Origin: an uncultured Eubacteriales bacterium
Lineage (GTDB): Bacteria; Bacillota; Clostridia; Oscillospirales; Oscillospiraceae
Assembly: GCA_900079765.1 (NCBI GenBank)
Contig: LT599017.1
Span: 3,067,200 to 3,131,199, forward strand
Length of the DNA: 64,000 nucleotides
Direction: 5' to 3'
In this document: one piece after another, positions 1-8,124 of the stretch
Layout of the letters: each line of letters opens with the position of its first letter
Numbering within the stretch: the stretch's first letter is position 1
Position numbers and translations under genes: made by a program
Notes under the pieces: generated by a model
The model's database searches: none
What the model saw: only the letters and a program-made list of their open reading frames with translations
Told to the model about the DNA's origin: nothing

Positions 1-2900
1 ACGCCCATGTTAAGGGCGACTACGCTGCCCGCCTCATAGAGGCTCTTGTAGTAGGGGGAGGCGAAACTGTCGGCGGCGATGTAGCCGTCAATATCCTCGG
101 CGGCATCGGCCAGGTTGATGACGGTGGCGACACCGGCGGCCTCGATGAGCTTATTGGCATAGGCGGCACGGCCAATCTCGGGGTTGATGGGGCTGCTGGT
201 CCGGTAGAGCACGCCGGGGGCGATGTCGCCCAGGGCAATCTCGCGGAAGTTAGCAAACACGGCGTCGCTGGAGTAGTCGCTTCGGTCGTTGGTGCGCTTG
301 ACCTGATGGGCCTCGTACTCAGCCAGGTAGCCGGCGGCGGTCTTCAGCTCGATCTTCACGGCATCGCCCACGGCGCTGCCATAAGTCTTGGCAAAGTCGC
401 CCATATTGATTGCAATGATGAGGTAGGGGCTGCTGCTGGCGGTGGCGTCCCGGGCCACCAGGCTGCCGGTGTCCACATCGCTGTAATTGGTGCACAGGGG
501 CATATCGAGGGCATTACCGCCCACAGTAACGGTGACCACGTCGCCAGCCCGATAGCCGGCGGCGTAGAGGTTGATGGCCATGATGTCCAGATCAAGGTTG
601 CCGTACTTTTCAATCGCGGTTACCTTGCCCTCTACAGCGACAGTGGCAGCGCCCTCGGCGGCGGTGGGAGTCAGCTTGGAAAAGTTATAGAGGACCTGGG
701 CGAGCTCCGCTCGGCTGGCGGTACCGCCGGGGTTCACCGCGCCGTTGTTGCCCTTAATGAGGCCAGCGCCCACGGCGTAGCCCATGGCGTCAGCCGCCCA
801 GGATGCGACGAGGGAGGCATCAGTCACCTTAGAGAGGGATGCCTTGAGGATGGTCATGTCCTTAAAGTTCATATAGTTTGTGAGCATGATGGCCAGCTCC
901 TGGCGGGTAATGGTAGCGTCGCCATTGAAGTTGCCCTTGTTGTCGCCCTGGACGACGCCCTCGGAGGCAGCCCAGTTAGCGGCGGCAGCATACCACTTGC
1001 CAGTCACATCATTGAAGGCGGAGCCGGTCACAGCGGGCTTACCCTCCATGTTATAGAGTGTCTGGATCACGGTGCCCCGGGTGACGGTGCCGGTGGGAGC
1101 AAAGGTGTTGTTGCCGATGCCCTGCATCACGCCGTTGGCAATGGCATACTCGGCGGCGCTCTCAAACCAGGAGCCGGGGGTCACGTCGCTGGGGATGATG
1201 GTGATACGGCCGGCGGTGGTGCCGTACTTCTCAGCGGTAATCTTGCCGCCCAGCTCCTCGGCGGTGTAGTCGATGAGGGCGTTCTCCAGAGTCACGCCGA
1301 CATCCTTCCACCCGCCCACGCGCTTGAAGACGCCGTATGTGTCGCCGCCCTTGGCGGTAAAGTCGTTGGTGGCGAGGGTATAGGTGGCCGCAGCGTCAAA
1401 TGCCTCGCCGTTTATGGTGGAGATAGTCACGCGGCTGCCGGGGTTGGCGGGGGCATAGTAAGTAGAAGCGGGGTACTGGTCGCCGTTGACGTAGGGGACA
1501 GCGGTGTCGATGGTGAACTCAATGCCGGAGACCTGGGGGAACGCGCCGATGGCGTCAGGGGTGCTCCAGGTAGCGGCCTCCAGGGCCTCCAGCAGCTCAG
1601 CGCCGGTGACCGAGATGGTGGCGACGGTGTTGCCGAAGGGGAAGACAGCCAGCAGGTCCAGCTTGGAGATATTGCCCTTGGTCAGGGTCTCGCGGATGCC
1701 GCCGCCATTGGTGATAGCCGCGTCCACCGCGTTCTCACCCAGCGTCTTGCGTGCCTGCCAGAGAATGGCGTCGGCTGCATAGTCGCCCAGGTTGGTCTCG
1801 GCGGTGCGGTTGCCCTGCCCGGCAGGGAAGGTGACCGCGACGGCCCCGTTGGTGGAAGTGGCGGCCCCACCGGAGCGGGAGCCGTTCAGGTCCACGTCGG
1901 TGGTGGCGATGGTCTCGCCGTACTCCGCCTTCACGGCGGCATCACGGCTGTTGATGACAGTGTTCACGGCCTCATCCACCTTGGAGTAGGACTTGGTAGA
2001 GATCAGGCTGTCGGTGAGGGTCTTGGCCGTCTTGTCATAGATGACCACGCCCACGTTGGCGAGGGCGGTGCCGGTGGAGACGACCTTGGTACCGTTGAGG
2101 ACATTGGTGTCGCCGATCTCCTTGGCAATTTCAGAGGTGGTGGAGTGGCTGTGGCCATCGATGAAGAGGTCGATGCCGGTGACGGCCTTGACCACATCGA
2201 GGGACTGATTGCCCTTGCTTTCGTCGGCGATGCCCAGGTGGCCAAGGCAAACGATCAGGTCAGCGCCGGCAGCCTTCAGCGTGTCCACCTGAGCCTGCGC
2301 ATCGGCGTACAGTTTCTCTCCCTGGGAAAACGCGACGCCCGGCATCTTGCTGGCATCGGCTTTGGTCAGAGTCTCGGGAGTGGCAAGGCCAAATACACCG
2401 ATCTTCACGCCGCCGACCTCGAAGATCTTGTTGGCGTCGAAGATGGGCTTGCCGGTCTTCTCATACACCATGTTGGCGCAGAGAATGGAGAAGTCGGCCA
2501 GGTCGGCCAGCTCCAGGAGGTTGTCGAGTCCGAAGTCAAGCTCATGGTTGCCCACGGTCATCGCGTCATAGCCCGCAGCGTTCATGAAGTTGATGGCGCT
2601 CACGCCCTTGTCGGCGCTCACCAACGGCTTCCCCATGATAGCGTCGCCGTCGGAGAGGAGGAGCACGGTGGCGCCCGCTGCCTCGAAGTCGGCCTTCAGC
2701 TGGGCCACGCCCGCCGTACCGATGGAGGCGCCCGCCTTGGCAACATCGGCGCCATGGGTGTCGTTGGTGTGGAGGATGACGATCTTGCCCGCCACGTCGG
2801 GGATGACGTAGGCCGGGGTCTCATCCGCCGCCAGCGCGTGGACGAACAGGGAGCAGAGCATTGCCAATGCGAGGATGAGGGACATGAACTTACGCTTCAT
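1..2900 (-). CDS. SLH-anchored 5'-nucleotidase/metallophosphatase fused to a phosphatase-like C-terminal domain (partial)
   Basis: The gene starts at ATG 2900, with AAAGGCGG seven bases upstream, and stays open through the left edge (966 codons seen). Residues 1-25 are a signal peptide ending in ALA-AD. Residues 40-50 carry VILHTNDTHG, the metal-binding motif of the UshA/5'-nucleotidase family. GNHELDF and GHSHS follow, and a nucleotidase C-terminal domain runs to about residue 560. Three SLH repeats (about 568-742) would hold the protein to the cell-wall polymer. A beta-rich stretch (about 745-870) comes next. From about 880 the sequence LYRTSSPI...VINLADAAED resembles the start of dual-specificity/tyrosine phosphatase domains. 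The catalytic CX5R loop would lie outside the window, so activity cannot be judged. Likely role: extracellular hydrolysis of nucleotides or phosphoesters. The N-terminal call is firm; the last domain is inferred. Confidence 0.85.
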   Translation of the reverse strand, partial: MKRKFMSLILALAMLCSLFVHALAADETPAYVIPDVAGKIVILHTNDTHGADVAKAGASIGTAGVAQLKADFEAAGATVLLLSDGDAIMGKPLVSADKGVSAINFMNAAGYDAMTVGNHELDFGLDNLLELADLADFSILCANMVYEKTGKPIFDANKIFEVGGVKIGVFGLATPETLTKADASKMPGVAFSQGEKLYADAQAQVDTLKAAGADLIVCLGHLGIADESKGNQSLDVVKAVTGIDLFIDGHSHSTTSEIAKEIGDTNVLNGTKVVSTGTALANVGVVIYDKTAKTLTDSLISTKSYSKVDEAVNTVINSRDAAVKAEYGETIATTDVDLNGSRSGGAATSTNGAVAVTFPAGQGNRTAETNLGDYAADAILWQARKTLGENAVDAAITNGGGIRETLTKGNISKLDLLAVFPFGNTVATISVTGAELLEALEAATWSTPDAIGAFPQVSGIEFTIDTAVPYVNGDQYPASTYYAPANPGSRVTISTINGEAFDAAATYTLATNDFTAKGGDTYGVFKRVGGWKDVGVTLENALIDYTAEELGGKITAEKYGTTAGRITIIPSDVTPGSWFESAAEYAIANGVMQGIGNNTFAPTGTVTRGTVIQTLYNMEGKPAVTGSAFNDVTGKWYAAAANWAASEGVVQGDNKGNFNGDATITRQELAIMLTNYMNFKDMTILKASLSKVTDASLVASWAADAMGYAVGAGLIKGNNGAVNPGGTASRAELAQVLYNFSKLTPTAAEGAATVAVEGKVTAIEKYGNLDLDIMAINLYAAGYRAGDVVTVTVGGNALDMPLCTNYSDVDTGSLVARDATASSSPYLIIAINMGDFAKTYGSAVGDAVKIELKTAAGYLAEYEAHQVKRTNDRSDYSSDAVFANFREIALGDIAPGVLYRTSSPINPEIGRAAYANKLIEAAGVATVINLADAAEDIDGYIAADSFASPYYKSLYEAGSVVALNMG

Positions 2901-2937
2901 CTGACATTCCGCCTTTCTTTTTCCCTATTTTTCTGGT

Positions 2938-3022
2938 CAGTGCACACCGTCTATTCTGTCTGTTATTCATGGAATATCAGACAGAACGCCAATAGGCGTT
3001 CCTCAAATTACGGCGTGCACTG
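2938..3022 (-). promoter_or_regulatory. Structured 5' leader RNA with a predicted three-way junction
   Basis: Read on the minus strand, the leader of the SLH-nucleotidase gene folds by eye. P1 is 13 bp (3022-3010 with 2950-2938, one G-U pair). P2 is 7 bp, GAACGCC-TATT-GGCGTTC (3001-2984). P3 has 6 bp (2983-2978 with 2962-2957), an A-A mismatch, then 5 bp TATTC-CAT-GAATA. The junction strands are AATTTGAG and GAATAG. No T-run follows P1, so this is not an intrinsic terminator. P1 ends 37 bases before the start codon. I do not recognise a known riboswitch class. A small palindromic repeat element is the alternative. Confidence 0.6.
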
Positions 3023-3041
3023 CCGGTTTATGAACGCTTTA

Positions 3042-3070
3042 ATAGTAACAAAATCTTTACAAAATTACAA
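3042..3070 (-). promoter_or_regulatory. Sigma-A-type promoter of the SLH-nucleotidase gene
   Basis: On the minus strand TTGTAA (3070-3065), a 17-bp spacer and TACTAT (3047-3042). The predicted start point is near 3035, so the transcript would begin about a dozen bases before the folded leader. Confidence 0.7.
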
Positions 3071-3111
3071 GGGACGCTCAGAGTTTTTTCAAATAGTTTC
3101 CTCCTTTATAC

Positions 3112-3138
3112 AAAAAATCCCCGCCGTTTTGGCGGGGA
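3112..3138 (-). terminator. Intrinsic terminator after prfB
   Basis: On the minus strand an 8-bp stem TCCCCGCC / GGCGGGGA with a 5-base loop (3138-3118) is followed by six T (3117-3112). It lies 15 bases after the prfB stop. Confidence 0.85.
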
Positions 3139-3153
3139 CTTTGGGCATGACGT

Positions 3154-4275
3154 TTATTTTGTGACCCATGTGCCGGTGGCCTCGCACTTGAGGTAGGCAT
3201 TGATAAAGCCGTCCAGCGCCCCATCCATAACGGCGCTGATGTTACTCGTCTCAAACCCGGTGCGGTTGTCCTTGACGAGCTGATAGGGCATAAAGACGTA
3301 AGAGCGAATCTGGCTGCCCCATTCGATCTTGAGCTGGACGCCCTTAATGTCGGAGATCTTTTCTGCGTGGGCCTGCATCTTGAGCTCCACCAGCTTGGAA
3401 CGGAGCATGCGCATACAGGTATCCTTGTTCTGGAACTGGCTGCGCTCTGTCTGGCAGGCCACGACCACACCGGTGGGAATGTGGATGAGACGGACGGCGG
3501 AGGAGGTCTTATTGATGTGCTGGCCGCCCGCGCCGGAGGAGCGGTACACCTGCATCTCGATGTCCTCGGGGCGGATGTCCACCTCCACGTCGTCGGGGAT
3601 CTCGGGCATGACCTCGATGGCTGCGAAAGAGGTTTGGCGGCGGGCGTTGGCATCGAAGGGGGAAACCCGCACCAGACGGTGGACACCATGCTCACTGCGG
3701 AGGTGCCCGTAGGCGTTTTCACCCTGGATCATGATGGTGGCGGACTTGATGCCCGCCTCGTCCCCGTCCTGGTAATCCACCACCTGGTAGGTGAAGTCGT
3801 GCTGTTCGGCCCAGTGGGTGTACATGCGGTAGAGCATTTCGGCCCAGTCCTGGGCCTCGGTACCGCCCGCTCCGGCGTGGATGGTCATAATGACATTGGA
3901 GGAGTCATACTCGCCGGTGAAGAGGGTGGAGAGGCGACCCTCCTCTATTTCCCGTTCCAGCTTTTCAAAGCTCTCCTCCAGCTCGGGCACCAGGGACTCG
4001 TCCTCCTCCTCGTTGCCCATCTCACAGAGCGTCATCAGGTCGTCCCACTGGGCGAGGCGTTTCTTTTGCCCATCCACCTTGCCATGGAGGGTCTTGATGC
4101 GCTGCTGGATCTTCTGGGCCTTCTCTAAATTGTTCCAGAACCCGTCGGACGCGCTCTCCGATTCCAGCATATCCAGCTCCCGCTCGGCGGCGGCCAGACC
4201 CAGAGCGCTGCCCAGCTCCTCCAGGTCAGGCTTTAAGTTGTTGAGCTTTACTTTATATTCGTCGAATTGAAGCAT
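3154..4275 (-). CDS. prfB: Peptide chain release factor 2
   Basis: A 373-residue class I release factor that reads UGA and UAA stop codons. It has the GGQ peptidyl-hydrolysis motif (SSGAGGQHINKT) and the RF2 stop-recognition tripeptide SPF (RVSPFDANARRQ). RF1 would have PxT there. Length and N-terminus fit the family. In many bacteria prfB carries an in-frame UGA near codon 25 that forces a programmed frameshift. Here the equivalent place reads CTG GGT CTG and the frame is open from the ATG at 4275, so that autoregulation appears absent. It is transcribed alone, from a promoter near 4316-4345 to the terminator at 3112-3138. Confidence 0.97.
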   Translation of the reverse strand: MLQFDEYKVKLNNLKPDLEELGSALGLAAAERELDMLESESASDGFWNNLEKAQKIQQRIKTLHGKVDGQKKRLAQWDDLMTLCEMGNEEEDESLVPELEESFEKLEREIEEGRLSTLFTGEYDSSNVIMTIHAGAGGTEAQDWAEMLYRMYTHWAEQHDFTYQVVDYQDGDEAGIKSATIMIQGENAYGHLRSEHGVHRLVRVSPFDANARRQTSFAAIEVMPEIPDDVEVDIRPEDIEMQVYRSSGAGGQHINKTSSAVRLIHIPTGVVVACQTERSQFQNKDTCMRMLRSKLVELKMQAHAEKISDIKGVQLKIEWGSQIRSYVFMPYQLVKDNRTGFETSNISAVMDGALDGFINAYLKCEATGTWVTK

Positions 4276-4315
4276 TGGTTGCCCTCACATTTCCAAAATA
4301 AATTCCGGGTAGGAT

Positions 4316-4345
4316 AGTATACCATAGATAGCAAAAAAATGTAAG
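4316..4345 (-). promoter_or_regulatory. Probable prfB promoter
   Basis: On the minus strand CTTACA (4345-4340), an 18-bp spacer and TATACT (4321-4316), about 40 bases upstream of the prfB start codon. The -10 is good; the -35 matches the consensus at four of six positions. Confidence 0.5.
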
Positions 4346-4421
4346 GGGGTTTGGGCAATGACTTGCGCTCTCCGAGTAAAATATTGCCTTTTGCGGGGTA
4401 TGCTATACCGGGTGATGAAAT

Positions 4422-5321
4422 TTGACATTCTTATCAGACAAAACTCCCGCTCCCTACTTTGAGGGCTGCTACTTCCGCCACCAGTCCCCGTCGGGGGACC
4501 TGTTGGCGCTGATCCCCGCCCGCCACACCGACAGTGCGGGGCGGACCACCGCCTCCCTCCAGGTGGTAACTCCGAGGCGAACCTGGACGGCAGATTTTCC
4601 TGGGGAGGCGTTTTTGGCCTCCAGAGGCGTCTTTCAGGTCTGGCTGGACGGAAACCTCTTGGGCCAAAAGGGGCTGCGCCTGGACCTGCGCATTCCTGGT
4701 CTGACGCTCCGGGGCGAGGTGCGCTACGGCCCTTTCACGCCCCTGAAAAGCGACATCATGGGGCCCTTCCGCTTTGTTCCCGCCATGGAGTGCAGGCATG
4801 GGGTAGTCAGCATGGGACACCGACTGGAAGGAATGCTGGAACTCAACGGCAGAACCCTTGACTTTAACGGCGGCACGGGATACATTGAGACTGACCGGGG
4901 CTCCTCCTTCCCCCGGGCGTACCTCTGGACCCAGTGTGCCTGGCGGGAGAGCGGAAACAGCAGCCTCATGCTTTCCATTGCAGAGATCCCCTTTCTGGGC
5001 GGGCGTTTCACCGGCTGCATCTGCGCGGTACTCCATGACGGGCGGGAATACCGGCTGGCAACCTACCTGGGTGCGCAGGCAGTGAAATGGTCTGCGGCGG
5101 GGGCGCTGATCCGCCAAGGCAGCCTTCTGCTGGCGGTGGAGCTGCTGAAGGGGCACGCCCAGGCACTGAGCGCCCCCAAGGAGGGCCGCATGGAGCGCAC
5201 CATCCACGAAAGCCTGCGCTCCACGGTGCGATACCGTTTCTGGCGGGGAGACGCTCTACTCTTCGACCATACCGACGAGAACGCCAGCTTTGAACACGCC
5301 GACGAAAGGAGCCCGCTATGA
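4422..5321 (+). CDS. Tocopherol cyclase-like family protein
   Basis: A 299-residue protein of the tocopherol-cyclase-like family, recognised from [10 protein letters not shown] near the N-terminus, [15 protein letters not shown] in the middle and WTQCAW after it. These are the family's three landmark blocks. Bacterial members are not known to make tocopherol; their reaction is unknown, so no substrate is assigned. There is no signal peptide. The start is TTG at 4422, preceded by GGGTGATG; an in-frame stop lies just upstream and no earlier ATG is in frame. The stop overlaps the next gene's start by four bases (ATGA), so the two are translationally coupled. Confidence 0.75.
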   Translation: MTFLSDKTPAPYFEGCYFRHQSPSGDLLALIPARHTDSAGRTTASLQVVTPRRTWTADFPGEAFLASRGVFQVWLDGNLLGQKGLRLDLRIPGLTLRGEVRYGPFTPLKSDIMGPFRFVPAMECRHGVVSMGHRLEGMLELNGRTLDFNGGTGYIETDRGSSFPRAYLWTQCAWRESGNSSLMLSIAEIPFLGGRFTGCICAVLHDGREYRLATYLGAQAVKWSAAGALIRQGSLLLAVELLKGHAQALSAPKEGRMERTIHESLRSTVRYRFWRGDALLFDHTDENASFEHADERSPL

Positions 5322-7312
5322 ACCGACTGAGCCGCGAGAAATCCCCCTACCTCCTCCAGCACGCGGAAAATCCGGTAGACTGGCACCCCTGGGGGCCGGA
5401 GGCCTTTGAGATCGCCAGGGCGGAGGACAAGCCCGTCTTCCTGAGCGTCGGCTACTCCACCTGCCACTGGTGCCATGTGATGGCCCATGAGTCCTTTGAG
5501 GACCGGGCGGTGGCTGAGGTCATCAACGCGCATTTCATCCCCGTCAAGGTGGACCGGGAGGAGCGGCCCGACGTGGACGCGGTCTATATGGCGGCCTGCG
5601 TAGCTATGAATGGCTCCGGCGGTTGGCCCCTCACCGTGCTCCTCACCCCGGAGCAAAAGCCCTTTTGGGCGGGGACCTACCTGCCCAAAAATCAGCTCCT
5701 ATCCCTGCTGGCCCAGGCCGCCCAGCAATGGCATGGGAACCGGGCAAATCTCCTCTCCGCAGGGGACGCGATGACGAACTACCTTCGGCAGGAGGAGCGC
5801 TCCAAACCCGGCGCGCCCCGAAGGGCGCTGGCCGAGCTGGCCGTAGTTCACCTGGGCCAGAGCTTTGACCGCGCCTGGGGTGGTTTTGGCCCCGCGCCCA
5901 AGTTTCCCATTCCCCACAACCTGCTCTTCCTCCTCCGGTACGCCCCCCTCGCTGGGGATGCCTCCGCCGGAGAGATGGCGGAGCGGACGCTGGAGGGGAT
6001 GTACCGGGGCGGCCTCTTCGACCATGTGGGCGGCGGCTTTTCCCGGTATTCCACCGATGAAAAGTGGCTGGCCCCCCACTTTGAAAAGATGCTCTACGAC
6101 AACGCCCTGCTGGCCCTGGCCTATGCCGAGGCATACCAGCAGACCCGCCGCCCCCTCTGGGGCCAGATCGTCCGCCGTACTCTTGACTATGTGCTCCGGG
6201 AGCTTACCGACCCCCGGGGCGGCTTTTACTGTGGGCAGGACGCGGACAGCGAGGGGGCGGAAGGGCTATACTATCTCCTCTCCCCCGGCGAACTGGAGGA
6301 TCTGCTGGGCGCTGCCGACGCCGCCGCTTTCTGCCAATGGCACGGTGTCACAACCGAGGGCAACTTTGAGGGGAAGAGCATCCCCAACCTCATAGCCCAG
6401 ACCGACATCGACCGGGAGCCGGAGGGGATTGGCACGCTTCGAGAGCGGGTATATGCCTACCGGCTGGAGCGCGCCCGCCTCCACAAGGACGACAAGGTCC
6501 TGGCCGCGTGGAATGGCCTGGCGCTCGCCGCTATGGCCCGTGCGGGACTTGCACTGGAGGAGCCCAGGTACCTGGATGCGGCGGAGTGCGCCGCCCGTTT
6601 TTTAAAGCAAAATCTCACCGACAACGAGGGTCGCCTCTTGGCCCGGTGGCGGGAGGGCGAGGCGGCCCACCCGGGCAAGCTGGACGATTACGCCTTCTGC
6701 GCCTGGGGCCTTTTGGAACTGTACGCCGCCACCCTCCGGCCCGAGCATCTGGCAGAGGCGGCGCGGCTGGCCGGGCTGTTGCTGGACCTCTTCTCCGACG
6801 AGCGGGGCGGCGGGCTCTACCCCTACCCATCGGACGTGGAGCAGCTCATTACCCGAAACAAGGAAACCTACGATGGGGCCATGCCCTCGGGCAATTCCGC
6901 AGCCGCCCTGGTGTTCTCCCGCCTTGCCCGGCTCACGGGGCAGGGCCGCTGGCGCTCGGCGGCAGACCAACAGCTCGCCTATCTGGCGGGCGTTATGGAG
7001 CCCTACCCGGAGGGGCATGGTTTTGCCCTTTTGGCCTTGCTGGAGGAACAGTGGCCCTCCGCGGAGCTGGTCTGCGCGGCCCAGGAGGTCCCGGGGGCGC
7101 TCTTGGACTTCCTGCGGGAGCGGCCCCGCCCGGAGCTCTCCGTCCTGGTCAAGACCCCACTGACCGGATCCGCCCTGGCCCGGCTCGCCCCCTTTACCGC
7201 GGACTATCCCACTCCCCCTTCCGGCGCTCGCTACTACCTCTGCCGGGGCCAGTCCTGCACCCGGCCAGTGGAGACCATCGGGGAGGTACGGCGGCTCCTT
7301 GGGGAGGAATGA
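5318..7312 (+). CDS. yyaL: Thioredoxin domain-containing protein, YyaL/spermatogenesis-associated 20 family (DUF255)
   Basis: 664 residues, the usual length of this family. The N-terminal thioredoxin-like domain begins [21 protein letters not shown] and holds the CxxC pair in STCHWCHVM (about residues 46-54). The rest is an alpha/alpha-barrel like that of N-acylglucosamine epimerases and six-hairpin glycosidases ([23 protein letters not shown]). It is cytoplasmic, with no signal peptide. The biochemical role is not settled for any bacterial member. It starts inside the stop of the upstream gene, so the two form one operon. The C-terminal region again has two Cys (LCRGQSC), a common end for the family. 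Confidence 0.9.
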   Translation: MNRLSREKSPYLLQHAENPVDWHPWGPEAFEIARAEDKPVFLSVGYSTCHWCHVMAHESFEDRAVAEVINAHFIPVKVDREERPDVDAVYMAACVAMNGSGGWPLTVLLTPEQKPFWAGTYLPKNQLLSLLAQAAQQWHGNRANLLSAGDAMTNYLRQEERSKPGAPRRALAELAVVHLGQSFDRAWGGFGPAPKFPIPHNLLFLLRYAPLAGDASAGEMAERTLEGMYRGGLFDHVGGGFSRYSTDEKWLAPHFEKMLYDNALLALAYAEAYQQTRRPLWGQIVRRTLDYVLRELTDPRGGFYCGQDADSEGAEGLYYLLSPGELEDLLGAADAAAFCQWHGVTTEGNFEGKSIPNLIAQTDIDREPEGIGTLRERVYAYRLERARLHKDDKVLAAWNGLALAAMARAGLALEEPRYLDAAECAARFLKQNLTDNEGRLLARWREGEAAHPGKLDDYAFCAWGLLELYAATLRPEHLAEAARLAGLLLDLFSDERGGGLYPYPSDVEQLITRNKETYDGAMPSGNSAAALVFSRLARLTGQGRWRSAADQQLAYLAGVMEPYPEGHGFALLALLEEQWPSAELVCAAQEVPGALLDFLRERPRPELSVLVKTPLTGSALARLAPFTADYPTPPSGARYYLCRGQSCTRPVETIGEVRRLLGEE

Positions 7313-7337
7313 ACGCCGACCTCACCGATTTCCCGTA

Positions 7338-7372
7338 TTTACGCACCGCCATTTTTACGCTATAATGGCGGT
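7338..7372 (+). promoter_or_regulatory. Promoter of the LytTR two-component operon with an inverted repeat over the -10
   Basis: TTTACG (7338-7343), a 17-bp spacer and a perfect TATAAT (7361-7366). The -10 is flanked by an 8-bp inverted repeat, ACCGCCAT (7345-7352) and ATGGCGGT (7365-7372), which could be an operator or a small hairpin. Confidence 0.6.
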
Positions 7373-7413
7373 AATAAATTAGATTTGAGCGAAGAAACGG
7401 GGGGCATTGGGTA

Positions 7414-8121
7414 ATGCTGAATGTAGCTATCGTCGAGGACGACGATAGGGCGGCGGAGGACCTGGAGGCCTGCCTGGAAACCTATCGTGAGAAGAACGGC
7501 ACGGCCTACTCCGCCGCCCGTTTTAGGGACGGCTCCGCCTTTTTGATCGGGTACGCACCCCGGTACGACATCATCTTCATGGACATCAAGATGCCGGGGC
7601 TGGACGGGATGTCTGCCGCCAGTCAGCTGCGGGAGATGGACAGCGTAACTACCCTCATCTTCGTTACCAGCATGGTGCAGTACGCCGTCAAGGGTTATGA
7701 GGTGGGAGCGCTTGACTTCATCGTCAAGCCTGTGCGCTACCCATCCTTTGAGACCAAGATGCGCCGGGCCATCCAGTCGGTGCAGATGAGGAAGGGGCGG
7801 GAGGTCCAGCTCACCGTTGGCGGCGGAGTCCGCGTCATGCCTTCGTCCGCCATCTACTATATTGAGGTGATGGATCATGACCTCACCTACCACACCGAGG
7901 AGGGGGATCTGCTGGTGCGGGGCAAGCTTGGCGGAGTGGAGCAGCAGCTCCCCGCTGACTCCTTCTTCCGGTGCAGCGCGTCCCACCTCATCAACCTGCG
8001 GTACGTGACCCAGTTCAGCGGAGACACGGTGCGGGTGGCGGGCAACGACGTCCGGGTGAGCCGTGCCAAGAAAAAGGAGCTGATGGCGGCCATGGCCGCC
8101 TATCTGGGCAGGGGGGTATAA
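7414..8121 (+). CDS. LytTR-family response regulator
   Basis: 235 residues. The receiver domain (1-120) has the acidic pair EDD (8-10), phosphoacceptor D57 in IIFMDIKMPG, T/S in FVTS and K in VKPVRY. The C-terminal LytTR DNA-binding domain (about 130-230) contains IYYIEVMDHDLTYHT and FFRCSASHLINLRYV, typical of AgrA/VirR-type regulators. The partner kinase follows after three bases. No agrB- or agrD-like gene lies beside it, so the signal is unknown. LytTR proteins bind pairs of 9-bp direct repeats about 21 bp apart, and such a pair lies at 9483-9512 before the GH3 gene, its likely target. Confidence 0.92.
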   Translation: MLNVAIVEDDDRAAEDLEACLETYREKNGTAYSAARFRDGSAFLIGYAPRYDIIFMDIKMPGLDGMSAASQLREMDSVTTLIFVTSMVQYAVKGYEVGALDFIVKPVRYPSFETKMRRAIQSVQMRKGREVQLTVGGGVRVMPSSAIYYIEVMDHDLTYHTEEGDLLVRGKLGGVEQQLPADSFFRCSASHLINLRYVTQFSGDTVRVAGNDVRVSRAKKKELMAAMAAYLGRGV

Positions 8122-8124
8122 GGG

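Noticed and set aside
306-3164. Long plus-strand open frame of 952 codons
   Set aside because: It is the antisense shadow of the SLH-nucleotidase gene: Gly/Val/His-rich, no family, and it runs through the promoter and leader of the minus-strand gene.
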